A stretch of DNA of 37,986 nucleotides from Rhizaria sp. SCN 62-66 (taxonomy: Eukaryota > Rhizaria, unplaced): positions 1 through 37,986 of the forward strand of contig MEDY01000301.1 of the NCBI GenBank assembly GCA_001724265.1, written 5' to 3'. The position numbers and the translations under genes are program-made. Position 1 is the stretch's first letter. Each line of letters starts with the position of its first letter. Positions 8,324 through 18,600 of the stretch are shown piece by piece. The notes beneath the pieces were generated by a model. That model was not told where the DNA came from, ran no database searches, and saw only the letters and a program-made list of their open reading frames with translations.

Positions 8324-11300
8324 ATGGTCCCGATGGATGCCTCCCGCCCATCTTTCCACACGAATTTACACTCGCAGCGCGTGCGCGCCCAACGCGCTGC
8401 CGCTCCCGCCGCGAGTGCTACTATTAACCCCACAGTCACTCTGACTGCGAATCAGGCCGCGCGCGCGCTGCCACTGCTGACGCTCGCGCCCGCGCCGACC
8501 GAGCCGGCCCCCGCGGCGTTTCGCGCACCATCCCTGCGCGATCAGCACCTTGCCCGCCGCGCGCGCGCGCAGCAGGCCGCCGCCGAGGCCACTTCTCCGC
8601 GCTCCGCCGCCGCCCGCGCCGCTGCTGCCGCCGCGGCCGCCGCGGCCGCCGCGAACGAGGCCGCGCTCGCCGCCCTGCGCACGCGCACGCTGGGCGCCGA
8701 GGAGCGCGCGCTGCTGGCCCGGGCTGACGCCGGCTTTGCCCGCGAGGAGGCCGAGCGCGCGCGCTTGCAGCGGGAGAAAGAGCAGGCTGAGGCCGAGGCA
8801 GCTCTCGCGCAGGCCATGTGCGCGCGCTCGCCGCCGCCCGCGATCCCCAGCGGCGGCTCCAACAGCAGCAACAGCAACGGCGCGGGCCCGTTGAGCGCGT
8901 CTTCGTTCCAGCCGCAGCAGGGACCCGCAGTGCCCGCGCTCGCCGCCGTCTCTGCCCTCAACACCGCGAGCGCGAGCTCTAGCTCTAGCTTTCGCTCGAG
9001 AGTGTCGAGCGGTATCGAGCGCGGCGCGCAGCAGCAGCAGGAGGACGCCGAGGCCGAGGCCGAGGCCGAGGCGGAGGCCCTGAAGCACCGCGCGCAGACA
9101 CAGGCGCGCGCGAAGGCAGCGCTCGCGGCGGCCACGGCGGCGGGCGGCGGTGGCCCGACATTCTTCACGATGCAGGAGGACGAAGACGAGGACGAGCGCG
9201 GGAATGAACATGAGCTGCAGCAGCAACAGCAACAGCAGCAGCAGCAAGGGCAGCGCGAGCAGGAGCAGAGTGATCTGGCGAGTGAGAGTGTCGCAGGCAC
9301 TCAGGGGCAAGGGGGCATGTCCGCGACTGGGTTCTCAGCTCACAGTCACTACTCTAACGCGACTGGGCAAGGGGCGGGAGCGAACGAACAGTCTAAGGGG
9401 GGTGACGCGGGTTTAAGCGGCGCTGACCTTGCGGCTAGGTCTCATCCAGCTGTCAGCATCGACTGTGGTGACCCTTGGCTGTGGCTACAACAACAACAGC
9501 AACAGCAACAGCAACAGCAGCAGCCAAGCTCGAGCACTTCTGCCGTCAACCTGGCGAACAGTGCCGGCAGTGCACCGTACGCCATCATCTTGCCCACGGC
9601 CTCCTCCGTCTCCGCTCTTAACAGCACTGCGACGGTGACCACCAACGGGCTCGCCGGCGCTGGCACTGCCGTCGTCGTCGGCGTCAGCACGGCGACGCTG
9701 CCAACCGCGCTCTCGGTTGCGTCACGCGTCGCCGTCAGCGGCACCGTTGTCCCCCTTTCTCAGTCACACTTACATTCGCAGTTTCAGTCGCACGCACAGT
9801 CGCCGTCGAACGCACGCTTTGCGCACGCACAGTCTAGCGGCAGCAGCGGCCGCTCTGACGCTGAGACCGAGGCCGAGGCCTTTGCGTTTGCGCAGACGGC
9901 CGCCGCGCCGCCAATGCCGGTCTCCGCCGCCGCCGTCGTCGCCTGCCGCTCTTTCCTCACGGGCGGCCTAACTTCGGGCCGCGCTGGTCTAAGTGCCGCC
10001 CAGATGCCCACTTACACGTTCAACGGCGTGCCGACGACCGCGGCGTTTGCGGCGACGCACGCAGCTTTGTCGTCGGCCGCCGCCGCTGCCGCCGCCGCGC
10101 TGCGCCGCCGCGGCGGCACAAGTGCGCTATCGGTGCTCACGGTCAGCGAACGCGCTGCGCTGTCGCCGCCGGTCATCTTGCCTCTGCTGCAGCCGCCCGC
10201 AACAGCCGCTGCCGCTGCCAATACGACCGCTGCTCAGCGGCCTGCGTCGGCCGCAGTCAAGGCGAGTTACAGTGCGAGTGGCCCGGGCTCGAGTGTGGTG
10301 TCGGCGCTGCTGCTGGCGCTGTCGCCGTGGCGTGTGTCCGTGGCCGCCGTGCCTGGGGTCCGCGCCGCCAACGAGGACACCGCGTCGGCGCGCGCGCGCG
10401 TGGGCGGCGCCGTGGCCCGCCACGGCGCAGCTCTCCTCGCCCTTTCCAGCAGCGGAGATGCGGGCAGCGCGCAGCTCGCTGGTGCGAGTGCGAGTAAGGC
10501 GGAGACGGCCGCGGCGGCGGCGGCCGTGGCCGGCGCGGGCGCGCGCTGGCTGCGGCAGGCCCGCGTCACCGTGGCCACCGTGGCCGCGGCAGAGGACGCT
10601 AAACTCACCGCTGCGGTTGCGTTGTTGCGTGAGAAGGCCGCCAAGGCCGCCGCCGCCGCTGTGACCGCCGCGGCTGCTGCGACCGCGACGGCGACCGCGG
10701 CCGCGGACATTGAGCAGGGTGACAGAGTCGCTGTGGCCATGATGCGGCGGCTGCTGCAGATGGAGGACAAGGCAGCGCCCTTCCGCGTCCCCATCAACAC
10801 CGGCGTCGCTGCATCTGTGGGCTCTTCTGGTGCTGGCACGAGCGCGGGCGTCAGCTCTGGCTCTGGCTCTGGCTCAGGCTCTGGTGTCTGTGTTGACGCC
10901 GGCTTAAGCGAAGGCGGCGGCGGCGGTGGCGGCGGCGGCGGCGACGGCGATGACGACGACGACAACGTCAGCGGTCACAGTGCACGCGCAAAGGCGTCTG
11001 GTAAAGACTTCTCAGGTCTCAGCAGCAACGCTGCCAGTGCTTGTGCCGAGGGGGAGACTGCTGCTGCCGTTGCCGCTGCTGCAGTAAGCGCGAGCCTGAC
11101 GTCCATCACTGCAGTGTCGGACATGACGACGGAGGCCTTCGACCTCTGGCTCTCGCAAAACACGAGCAACAACTGCAACGTAGCCGCCACTGCCGCCGCC
11201 GCTGCTGTTGTGTCAGCTTCCGTTGACGACGTTGACGACGACGTGAACGCCCACGCCAGCGGCAAGCACTCGAGCGCCACGCCTATCGCGCTGCTGACCC

Positions 11301-14300
11301 GCACGCTGTCCGCCGCGGTCACGTCGGAGGTCGACGCCCTTGCGGCCGCATGGATCAAGACCAACACCACGCGCCTCGCGCTCGCGGCCGCCCACGCGCG
11401 CGCCGCTGCCGTGGCCGCCGCGGGCGCCGCGGGCGCCGCCGCGCTGCTCTCGACGGCGGCCGCGTGCCCGGGCGTGTGGTCATGGTGCGCCAACGCGACC
11501 TTCGCGAGCGTCGACAGCGCCGACGAGTGGGACGTCAACGAGGCGCTGCTCGACGTCGGCGTCAAGCAGCGCCTGCCGCTGCGGTTGCCGCGCAGCCAGA
11601 GCATCGCGGTCCAGGACGGCGACACAGAGGTCGAGACGGCGCCGCAGCAGAGCAGCCAGGGCTTTGCACAGCAGTCGTCGAGCACCCTTGGCTCTAGCTC
11701 TAGCTCTAGCTCGAGCGTCGGTGCAAGTGCGCATTTCACGTCTGCTTTGCCGTCGTACGCGTTCATGCTGACGCCGCAGCGCGCTATCGGGACCGGCTTA
11801 AACTCAGCAGGCGGCTTGACTTCCGCGCCCGGCAGTCCGTCACTGGGGCCCGCGCTGTCCGGAGGGCCGGGCTTGCCCCTGCTGGTGCCATCGCTGTCGC
11901 AACCGTCTTTCAACGCCGGCAGCAACAACAGCAACAACCTCGCGGCTCTCAACGCCGCCATGAGCAGCAGCGTTGATGTGACGATGCTGCCGGACACGAT
12001 GCCCGCGCTATGGCGCATTGGCGGCTTGACTTTCAGCGCCATCTACAGTCTTGCGCTCGTGGCTGGCCTCGCCCCGCCGCCGCCGCAGCCGCGCCGGTTG
12101 CAGCAGGCGCAGTATCAGACGGGCACCGGCAGCCCCGGCCGCGCGTTCGGCCTCAACAACGCCGGCAGCGGAACGTCGGTGCTGTCGCGAAGCGCTAGTA
12201 ACTCCAGCATTGCGAGCAGCAACGCATGCTCTAGTTCTAGCTCTAGCAGCAGCATTAGTAGCAGTTCGCTCGTGTCGGCTTTCACCCGCGACGAGCTCGC
12301 CCTTGCGTCTCTGTCCGCGCCGCTCGTTGCCGCCTTTGTCTACAGCCGCCTCGGCGCCGTCTCTGCGGCCGCGCTCGCGCCCTCCGCGCCGTGGGTGGCC
12401 GCGCTGCGGACCGCGTGCGCGACGGCGGGGCTCGGCCGCAGGTTGCTGGCCGCCGCGGCAGAGGCGGGCGCGCGCGACGCGTGGCTCGGCGTGCGGCTGC
12501 AGTGGCGCAGGGCGCCCTTTATCCCCTTCAATCGCGAAGGCAGCAACAGCAATAGCGACGAGAGCGAGGACCCGGATGAGGGCTCCAGCTCAACTTTTGC
12601 GAAGAACGCGAGCGGTGCTAAGAGTGCAGTGCCGATGTCGATCGCCCCTGCGCCCTTGTCGACAGCGGCTGAGACGCGCTCTGGCGCCGGCGCCGGCGTC
12701 GGAGCCGTGCTGTCTGCAGCCGGGCTGATGGGGCCCAGCGGCTTGACTTTGGGCGACGAGGTGCTCCGTGCCGTCGAGGCCACACAGGGCATGCGCGAGA
12801 TTCGCTACAAGCAGCAGCAGTTGCAACAACAGCAAGAGCTGTTGCAGAAGCAGCAGAAGCAGCAGCCGGAGTCAGAGCGACAGCCTCCTGCAGAGGGGCG
12901 TTTGGAGGGATTTGATCTGACTGGTGCAGAAGAGACGTCGACGAATAATGCCATTAACAGCAGCAACAATAATAACAGCGCTCTAGGGATTGTGTGGCCG
13001 TCGTACACGCAGAGTCTAAGTACTCCCTTAGCCATGCTCGCCAGCGCCGGCCTGCGCCCCGACCCCGTGCTGTTGTCGTCAACCCGCAGCCTCAGCGGCC
13101 CGCTCGCGGCGACGGCAACCGCCGCCGTGGCCGCCGCCGCCGCGCTCGCGGCCTCGGTTGCCGCGGCGTCCGCCGTCGTGCTTGCCGACGCCACCGCCGA
13201 GCGCGTGTGCGCGCGCGCCGCGGCCGCGGTGAAGGCGGCGCAGGCGCAGGCGCGGGTGGCGTATGAGATGCAGCGCGCCGCGTTCGACGTGAACAACACC
13301 GCGTTTCACTCGCTCGGCAGCGGCGACGGGGACTACAACACCGCGATGGTGCTGGTGCCAGAGCACGAGCACGGCAGCCACAGCACGACCAGTGTCAGTA
13401 GCAGCGGCATTTCTCAGGGCTGGGACCCGCTTGGTGCGAACGCCCTCGTCGTCAAGCTCGACAACACACTTTCGCAGCAGCAGCAGCAGCAGCAGGAGCA
13501 GCTGTCCCGGCCGCAGTCCCAACAGTCGCAGTTTCAGCTCCAGCTTCACGCTAGCAGCAACAGCAGCAGCAGTAGCAGCGGCGGCGGCGCAGTCGTCGAC
13601 GCCAGCACCGACTCCGAGGCGCTGCAGTCGCTGCGCACCTCCGTTGCTGCGGCGGCGCGCGCGCTGAGCACCGCGCAGCGCGGTTTCGCGGCGCGCACTC
13701 TTGCGGCCGACGCTGGCGCCGCGCGTGCCGCGGCCGAGGCCCGCGCAGGGGAGCTGGTCGCGGCGCTGGGGGCGCAGGCCGAGCGCGTGCGCGCCGCCGT
13801 GCGCGCCGCGCAGGGGCAGCGCGCGCAGGCGCTTGCCGCGGTCGTCGACGGGAAATGGGGCGAAGTCGTTGCGCTCTGGGGCAAGCAGGTCATTGGTGCC
13901 GGCGCCAATGCCTCAAGTGCAGCGTCGTTATCCTCATCGTCGTCGTCGGCGTTGTCGTCGGTGGTGGTGCCGCTTACGGGCGTTGCCGCGTCGCTGAACC
14001 TTGTCTCGATGTCGACCGCGGCTGCGCCGCCGCCGCCGCCGCTGCTGCTGCGGCTGGTCTGGGCCGCCGCGGGCGCGCTGCTCGGCTGGCGCCAGACTGA
14101 CTGGGCATCCGCGCTCTCCAACATCGCCCTCTACGACCCCGCGCGCACTCGGATCAACGGCGCGAGCGATAACACGAGCTCTAGCGTGTTGTCTGGCTCG
14201 GCGTCGGTTGCGCTGATCGACACCAGCGGCAATGTCACGACTGACCGTGACGTCACCGCTGTCAGCGGCGGCGCGCGCGCTGCGTCGGGCGCGTTGCGCG

Positions 14301-15466
14301 GCTCGCTGCTCGATAAGCTCACATTCGAGCTTGAGACTGAGGCCGCCGCTGCTGCCGCTGCCGAGGCTGAGGCGGAGGCTGCGGCGGAGGCTGAGGCTGC
14401 TGTTACGGCCGAGGTTGAGGCTGAGGCTGAGGCTGAGGCGGCCACATCCGCTGCGGACGCAGCGCGCGCTGCTGGCGACGCTGCGGCCGCGGAGGCTCTC
14501 TTGCACGCCGCCGAGGCCGCCGCCGCGAAGGCTGAGGCAGCCCGCGCGCGCCGCCACAACTCTACAGAGAGACTCACACTCAGCCACAGCCAAAAACACA
14601 GCCGTGTCGGTGCGAGCGGCGCCAACGTTGGCGCAGGCGCCACGAATGGTCGCAGCAGCACTGCGTGCGCGTTTTCACGGTTCCGCACCCCTCTGGCGCG
14701 GCAACTCGCAGCGCTGGATCCTACCACGGTCACTGTCTCCGGCCTAGCCGCTGCGGAGACGCTGCTACGGGAGCCATCGCTGAGTCTGCCGGCCGTGGCT
14801 GCGCTGAGCGAGGCCTCCGCCGCGGTGCTGGCGTGGGCCGTGTCGACGGTCGGCGCAGCGCAGGAGTGGGCGCGCGCGCACGAGCGCTTGCTGCGGGCCG
14901 CGCGCGCGACTGTGGCCGCCGAGCTCGCGCCGTTTGTCGAGGACGCCAACGCCGCGGTCGAGGCGGCCCAGGAGGCCGCGGCGGAGGCGAAGGCCGCCGC
15001 TGCTGAAGCTGCCGCCGCCGCCGCCGCTACCGCCGCTGCGACTGGTGGGAGCGCCAACGCTGGAGCAGTGCCTGCGCTGCTGCCGCCGCTGCGGCCCGCG
15101 TCTGCGTCTGCGGCGGCGAACGCCGGCAGCGTCAGCGGTTTCAGCGGCGTCGGTGGCGGTGCGAAGCCCTTCCAGCGCTTTGTGTCGCTATCTAACAACG
15201 CTAACGTTCCCGCAAGCACGAACGCTAGCCCTGCTTCATTTAGCCAACCGACAGTAGGAAATGATGGCGATTTTGCAGCTACAAACCAGGCGTATGCGAA
15301 CGCTGGCGGTAAGCGGACGCTGGCGCCTATCACCACGACGACGGCAACTGTTGCACCGAATACCATGGGCACTGTGACTCTCGGCGGCGAGCAGGTGAGT
15401 CGTGTCGACTTCTTTGCGGCTGCGGAGGCGAAGTTTAAGGCCCGCTCTAAAAAGCTTCTTGGCTAA
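8324..15466 (+). CDS. giant Ala-rich low-complexity protein, 2,380 aa, function unknown
   Basis: I do not recognise this protein. The open frame extends 25 codons upstream of 8324 but without an ATG. The ATG at 8324 has the strong context GCCATGG and gives MVPMDASRPSFH. It is a mosaic of three elements. First come long Ala-rich, probably helical segments with heptad-like charge (near 8580-8820, 14330-14560 and 14930-15050, with EAEAEAE runs), which could form coiled coils or single helices. Second are homopolymers: Gln near 9217-9247, 9488-9523 and 13470-13500, plus Ser and Gly-Ser. Third are short ordered-looking islets, for example EALLDVGVKQRLPLRLPRS, DELALASLSAPLVAAFVYSR and DAWLGVRLQWRRAPFIPFNR. 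GGLT-type phrases recur near 9960, 11810, 12020 and 12740. There is no signal peptide, enzyme motif or zinc ligand pattern. The tail is basic (KFKARSKKLLG). It is convergent with the SET gene; the two stops are about 150 bases apart. A structural or scaffold role is only a guess. Confidence 0.8.
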   Translation: MVPMDASRPSFHTNLHSQRVRAQRAAAPAASATINPTVTLTANQAARALPLLTLAPAPTEPAPAAFRAPSLRDQHLARRARAQQAAAEATSPRSAAARAAAAAAAAAAAANEAALAALRTRTLGAEERALLARADAGFAREEAERARLQREKEQAEAEAALAQAMCARSPPPAIPSGGSNSSNSNGAGPLSASSFQPQQGPAVPALAAVSALNTASASSSSSFRSRVSSGIERGAQQQQEDAEAEAEAEAEALKHRAQTQARAKAALAAATAAGGGGPTFFTMQEDEDEDERGNEHELQQQQQQQQQQGQREQEQSDLASESVAGTQGQGGMSATGFSAHSHYSNATGQGAGANEQSKGGDAGLSGADLAARSHPAVSIDCGDPWLWLQQQQQQQQQQQQPSSSTSAVNLANSAGSAPYAIILPTASSVSALNSTATVTTNGLAGAGTAVVVGVSTATLPTALSVASRVAVSGTVVPLSQSHLHSQFQSHAQSPSNARFAHAQSSGSSGRSDAETEAEAFAFAQTAAAPPMPVSAAAVVACRSFLTGGLTSGRAGLSAAQMPTYTFNGVPTTAAFAATHAALSSAAAAAAAALRRRGGTSALSVLTVSERAALSPPVILPLLQPPATAAAAANTTAAQRPASAAVKASYSASGPGSSVVSALLLALSPWRVSVAAVPGVRAANEDTASARARVGGAVARHGAALLALSSSGDAGSAQLAGASASKAETAAAAAAVAGAGARWLRQARVTVATVAAAEDAKLTAAVALLREKAAKAAAAAVTAAAAATATATAAADIEQGDRVAVAMMRRLLQMEDKAAPFRVPINTGVAASVGSSGAGTSAGVSSGSGSGSGSGVCVDAGLSEGGGGGGGGGGDGDDDDDNVSGHSARAKASGKDFSGLSSNAASACAEGETAAAVAAAAVSASLTSITAVSDMTTEAFDLWLSQNTSNNCNVAATAAAAAVVSASVDDVDDDVNAHASGKHSSATPIALLTRTLSAAVTSEVDALAAAWIKTNTTRLALAAAHARAAAVAAAGAAGAAALLSTAAACPGVWSWCANATFASVDSADEWDVNEALLDVGVKQRLPLRLPRSQSIAVQDGDTEVETAPQQSSQGFAQQSSSTLGSSSSSSSSVGASAHFTSALPSYAFMLTPQRAIGTGLNSAGGLTSAPGSPSLGPALSGGPGLPLLVPSLSQPSFNAGSNNSNNLAALNAAMSSSVDVTMLPDTMPALWRIGGLTFSAIYSLALVAGLAPPPPQPRRLQQAQYQTGTGSPGRAFGLNNAGSGTSVLSRSASNSSIASSNACSSSSSSSSISSSSLVSAFTRDELALASLSAPLVAAFVYSRLGAVSAAALAPSAPWVAALRTACATAGLGRRLLAAAAEAGARDAWLGVRLQWRRAPFIPFNREGSNSNSDESEDPDEGSSSTFAKNASGAKSAVPMSIAPAPLSTAAETRSGAGAGVGAVLSAAGLMGPSGLTLGDEVLRAVEATQGMREIRYKQQQLQQQQELLQKQQKQQPESERQPPAEGRLEGFDLTGAEETSTNNAINSSNNNNSALGIVWPSYTQSLSTPLAMLASAGLRPDPVLLSSTRSLSGPLAATATAAVAAAAALAASVAAASAVVLADATAERVCARAAAAVKAAQAQARVAYEMQRAAFDVNNTAFHSLGSGDGDYNTAMVLVPEHEHGSHSTTSVSSSGISQGWDPLGANALVVKLDNTLSQQQQQQQEQLSRPQSQQSQFQLQLHASSNSSSSSSGGGAVVDASTDSEALQSLRTSVAAAARALSTAQRGFAARTLAADAGAARAAAEARAGELVAALGAQAERVRAAVRAAQGQRAQALAAVVDGKWGEVVALWGKQVIGAGANASSAASLSSSSSSALSSVVVPLTGVAASLNLVSMSTAAAPPPPPLLLRLVWAAAGALLGWRQTDWASALSNIALYDPARTRINGASDNTSSSVLSGSASVALIDTSGNVTTDRDVTAVSGGARAASGALRGSLLDKLTFELETEAAAAAAAEAEAEAAAEAEAAVTAEVEAEAEAEAATSAADAARAAGDAAAAEALLHAAEAAAAKAEAARARRHNSTERLTLSHSQKHSRVGASGANVGAGATNGRSSTACAFSRFRTPLARQLAALDPTTVTVSGLAAAETLLREPSLSLPAVAALSEASAAVLAWAVSTVGAAQEWARAHERLLRAARATVAAELAPFVEDANAAVEAAQEAAAEAKAAAAEAAAAAAATAAATGGSANAGAVPALLPPLRPASASAAANAGSVSGFSGVGGGAKPFQRFVSLSNNANVPASTNASPASFSQPTVGNDGDFAATNQAYANAGGKRTLAPITTTTATVAPNTMGTVTLGGEQVSRVDFFAAAEAKFKARSKKLLG
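9488..9523 (+). repeat. mixed CAA/CAG tract coding poly-Gln
   Basis: Twelve consecutive Gln codons use both CAA and CAG, so the run is impure at the DNA level and maintained at the protein level. Confidence 0.85.
13016..13033 (+). repeat. 18-nt element shared with the phosphodiesterase gene, copy 1
   Basis: CTAAGTACTCCCTTAGCC encodes the LSTPLA phrase. It matches positions 23722-23739 with one difference. CTAAG and CTTAG form a short inverted repeat, and CTA and TTA are unusual Leu codons in this GC-rich gene. Confidence 0.7.
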
Positions 15467-15610
15467 ACAACTAGTTCTTGGCGTTGCTGATGTGCAATTA
15501 AGAATGTATTCTTGTTCTATATAACTTATAAATACTATTTAGCAATTTTAATTAAATAACAATACATCCGTTATTATTCACAACAAAGAGTATTCGACGT
15601 TACTCGTCGT
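15467..15610. other. convergent AT-rich 3' spacer
   Basis: The 144 bases between two convergent stop codons must carry the 3' end signals of both genes. An inverted repeat AAGAAT-GT-ATTCTT lies at 15500-15513. I see no exact AATAAA in either direction. Confidence 0.6.
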
Positions 15611-18600
15611 TTACTGTGCACGGCGCTGCTTATCCTTCGCATCAGCAATCCACCTGGTTTGCAGTGCAATTTCCCGATCAAATGCCCGAGCCTTTTCCAT
15701 GCCACCTCCAGTGCGTGCCGCATCTGCTGCCAACGTAAACGACTCAACACTGACTTCCCGCCACTTCAACTCGCACTGCAGCAGCTCAGTCTCCGTTTGC
15801 GATCTCGCCTTAACAGCACCGAAGTCAAGTCGCCAGCTCGCCACATCATCCCAGAGCCCATCCCACTGACCGCCGCACTCCAGTAACTGTGGTTGTGAGA
15901 GTTTTCTCCACGTGAGAGCGCACACGGCGGCCGCGTGCGCCGCGAAGGCCCCCCGGAGTCCGTGCACGTCCACCGTGAGCCACTCGCCCTTGGGCGGCGC
16001 GGGGAGCGCGGTCAGCAGCGCCAGCCCCCGCAGCAGCAGCGCCGCGGCGGGGGCGCCGAGGCGGGCCACGGCGAGCGCCAGGGACGGGTAGAACACGCGG
16101 CCAGGGGCAACCGTAGGGACCGCATCAGTTCCTTGCGCTGTGAACGTGAAGGGCCAAACGGCGTAGCATGAGTCTTGCGAAGACTCAGTCGGGCTAGGAG
16201 AGTCTTCTTCGACCGAGACGCTGTTGTCGCTCTCACCAGCTGTCCCAGCAAGCGTGTCTGCCTCTGCGAGCGTCAGCCGCGCCCGCACTAGTGAGCTATC
16301 GTGGGCGATTCCAAGAGCGTCGCCCGTGCCTAAGCTGTCCACGACGAGATTATACAGAAATGCAGTTTTATCACCGACTTTGCAGGACTTAGGCGAAGTG
16401 AAGAGCGATGAAGAGGTGAAAAGCGAGTCGACAGCATCCAGAATGAGATAGTGCCCGGCGTGCAGGGCACTATCTAACTCATCCACAGGAGCATTTCCGT
16501 CGTTGCAAGAGTTGACGCCGCCTGACAGTGCCGCGTCGGCCATGGCTGCCGCGATGAGCTCGCTGAGGCCAGCGTCGGCATTTGCAGCGGCTGCTAACTT
16601 ATCAGCGGTAGCATCTCCTGACTTTGTAAGCGGATAAGGAATAGGCATGGCTGCGTAAGGGTGGTACTCAAGCCCTCCGATGCTTACACTATGCTTGGTC
16701 ACAGCATTTGCTTGCTTTCTCTTGAGAGAGAACCAGTCAGGGCTCAGACTCGACGCTGCGCTTCCTGACTGAGTGCCGTCGTCTAAGTGCTTCCTGGCGA
16801 GGTACTTAGTCAGCGCGGCGACCCTTACCCGAGGCGCCAACAGCTCCCAGAGCGCCTCGGTGTGGGCCTTGGCCGCAATCTCAGGGGGGGACAACAGCTG
16901 ACTGCGAGCAATCTGCTGCTTCTGTGGCTCCTGCTTGTGATGTTGCGAAGGCACAAGGACAACTCCGAGGCCAGGCAAAGAGACTGAGCCTCGGGGCAGT
17001 GATGACAGCAACAGCGACTGCGACTGTGCACTGGATGGGAAAAACGGCTGTTTGAACACCTTGTAGCAGCGCCAGTCGTGGGTGAGCGCGAGCCTCGTCG
17101 GCCCCAGCGCCGCTGCCAGCGCGGAGTAGGGCGGCGTCGCCACCAGCGCCGCGGCGGCGGCCGGGGACAGCGGCGCCGAGTCAACGCCACTGTCGCTGTT
17201 GCCGTTGCAGTTGCTGTTCTAGGAGGGCGCCATCGGGGCAATAAGGCCGCAGTCCGATAGGTTCGCGTTTTCAGCGACACAGACTGGGCAGATATGCATA
17301 CGCACTAAGTCAGGCGCGCAGCAGCGGGCGCAGCGGCAGCGAAAGCCGTAGGTTTCGCAGAGACGGATCTGGCGCTCGGACCAGGGCGAGAACGTCACGC
17401 CCTTGTAGCGAATACTCACGTCCTAAGAGGAGAAACAAAATTGAAAACAAAACATCGAAGGAATAATGAGAAAAAACAACATTTTAGGGAGACGCGGCTT
17501 TCATAATTGCTGATTCAAGTCAAATCGTAGAGCGTACCTGTCCTTCTTTGATCGCGCTGGCCGCCATGACGGCCACTGTAGCCAGTGGGCAGAGGCGCTC
17601 GACAACGCGGCCCAGCGCCACATCCGACCACAATCGCACATTCTGTGCACTGTGCGCGCTGGGAGTGACCGTGGGCACCGTGCGAGTGACCGTGGGCAGG
17701 GTGACTGTGCGCGCGTCGCAGACGGGGGCGCACGAGTGCTCCAGCATCGCGATGCGCGGCATGACGGCGTCGCCGGGCAACGGCAGCAGCCGCCACTGCG
17801 CCTCTTCATTGCCGTCGGTGCCACTGCCACTGCCACTGCCATTGCCACCGCTGTCAGCGTGCTGTTGCAGCTGTTGCTGTGAGGGCGGTGCGATGCGGAG
17901 GCGCAGAGTGTATCCCTGACTGCGCATGTACCGAATTGCTCGCTCACAGTCGCTTGCAAGCTCGGTGCCACGATGGCCCTCCGCATCACTGTCAGATCCA
18001 GAGTCGTTATCTTCGTCCTCATCATCGTCTTCACAGCCGTCATCGCTGTCACGCACACGCGAGCTGTTGCTTGGATCGTTCTTGAGAGCGTTCTTGAGAG
18101 CGTCAGAGATAAAAGGGAATTCCGACGCCACCGTGGACAGGCCCAGCGGCACCGTGTGCCATTGCAACCCTTGCTCACGGTCACTCAACCGCTGCTCACG
18201 GTCACTCAGCCGCTGCTCGCGCTCGCTGAAAGGCGCCCACGCGGCCTGGTAGGGCGCCAGCAGCGCGGTGGCGAGGGGCGCGCTGAGCGTGTTGGTATCG
18301 GCCACGGTGCAGAGCACGGCCAGCGCAGCCGCCAGCGTGACCGGCGCCGACGCCAGCGCAGGTGCTGGGAGGGCGCCGCCAGGCCCACACGTCGGCTGGG
18401 CGGTCGCCGCCAGCGCGGCTGCGAGCGCTTCCGCGGCCCCCGCGGCCGCAGCCGCGGCCGCGGTCGCGGGCAGCGCGCCGACGGCGGTGCGCGCCACCGA
18501 GACGTAGGCGCGGCGCGCGCGCGCGGACTGGGGCGATGGGTCCGCGGCCAGTCGCAGCGCGCTCCACGGGCTCGGCAGCCGCACGGGCTTCACAGCAATC

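Noticed and set aside
14131-15372. 413-codon minus-strand frame opposite the Ala-rich gene
   Set aside because: It is the mirror of Ala codons on the other strand, with no independent features.
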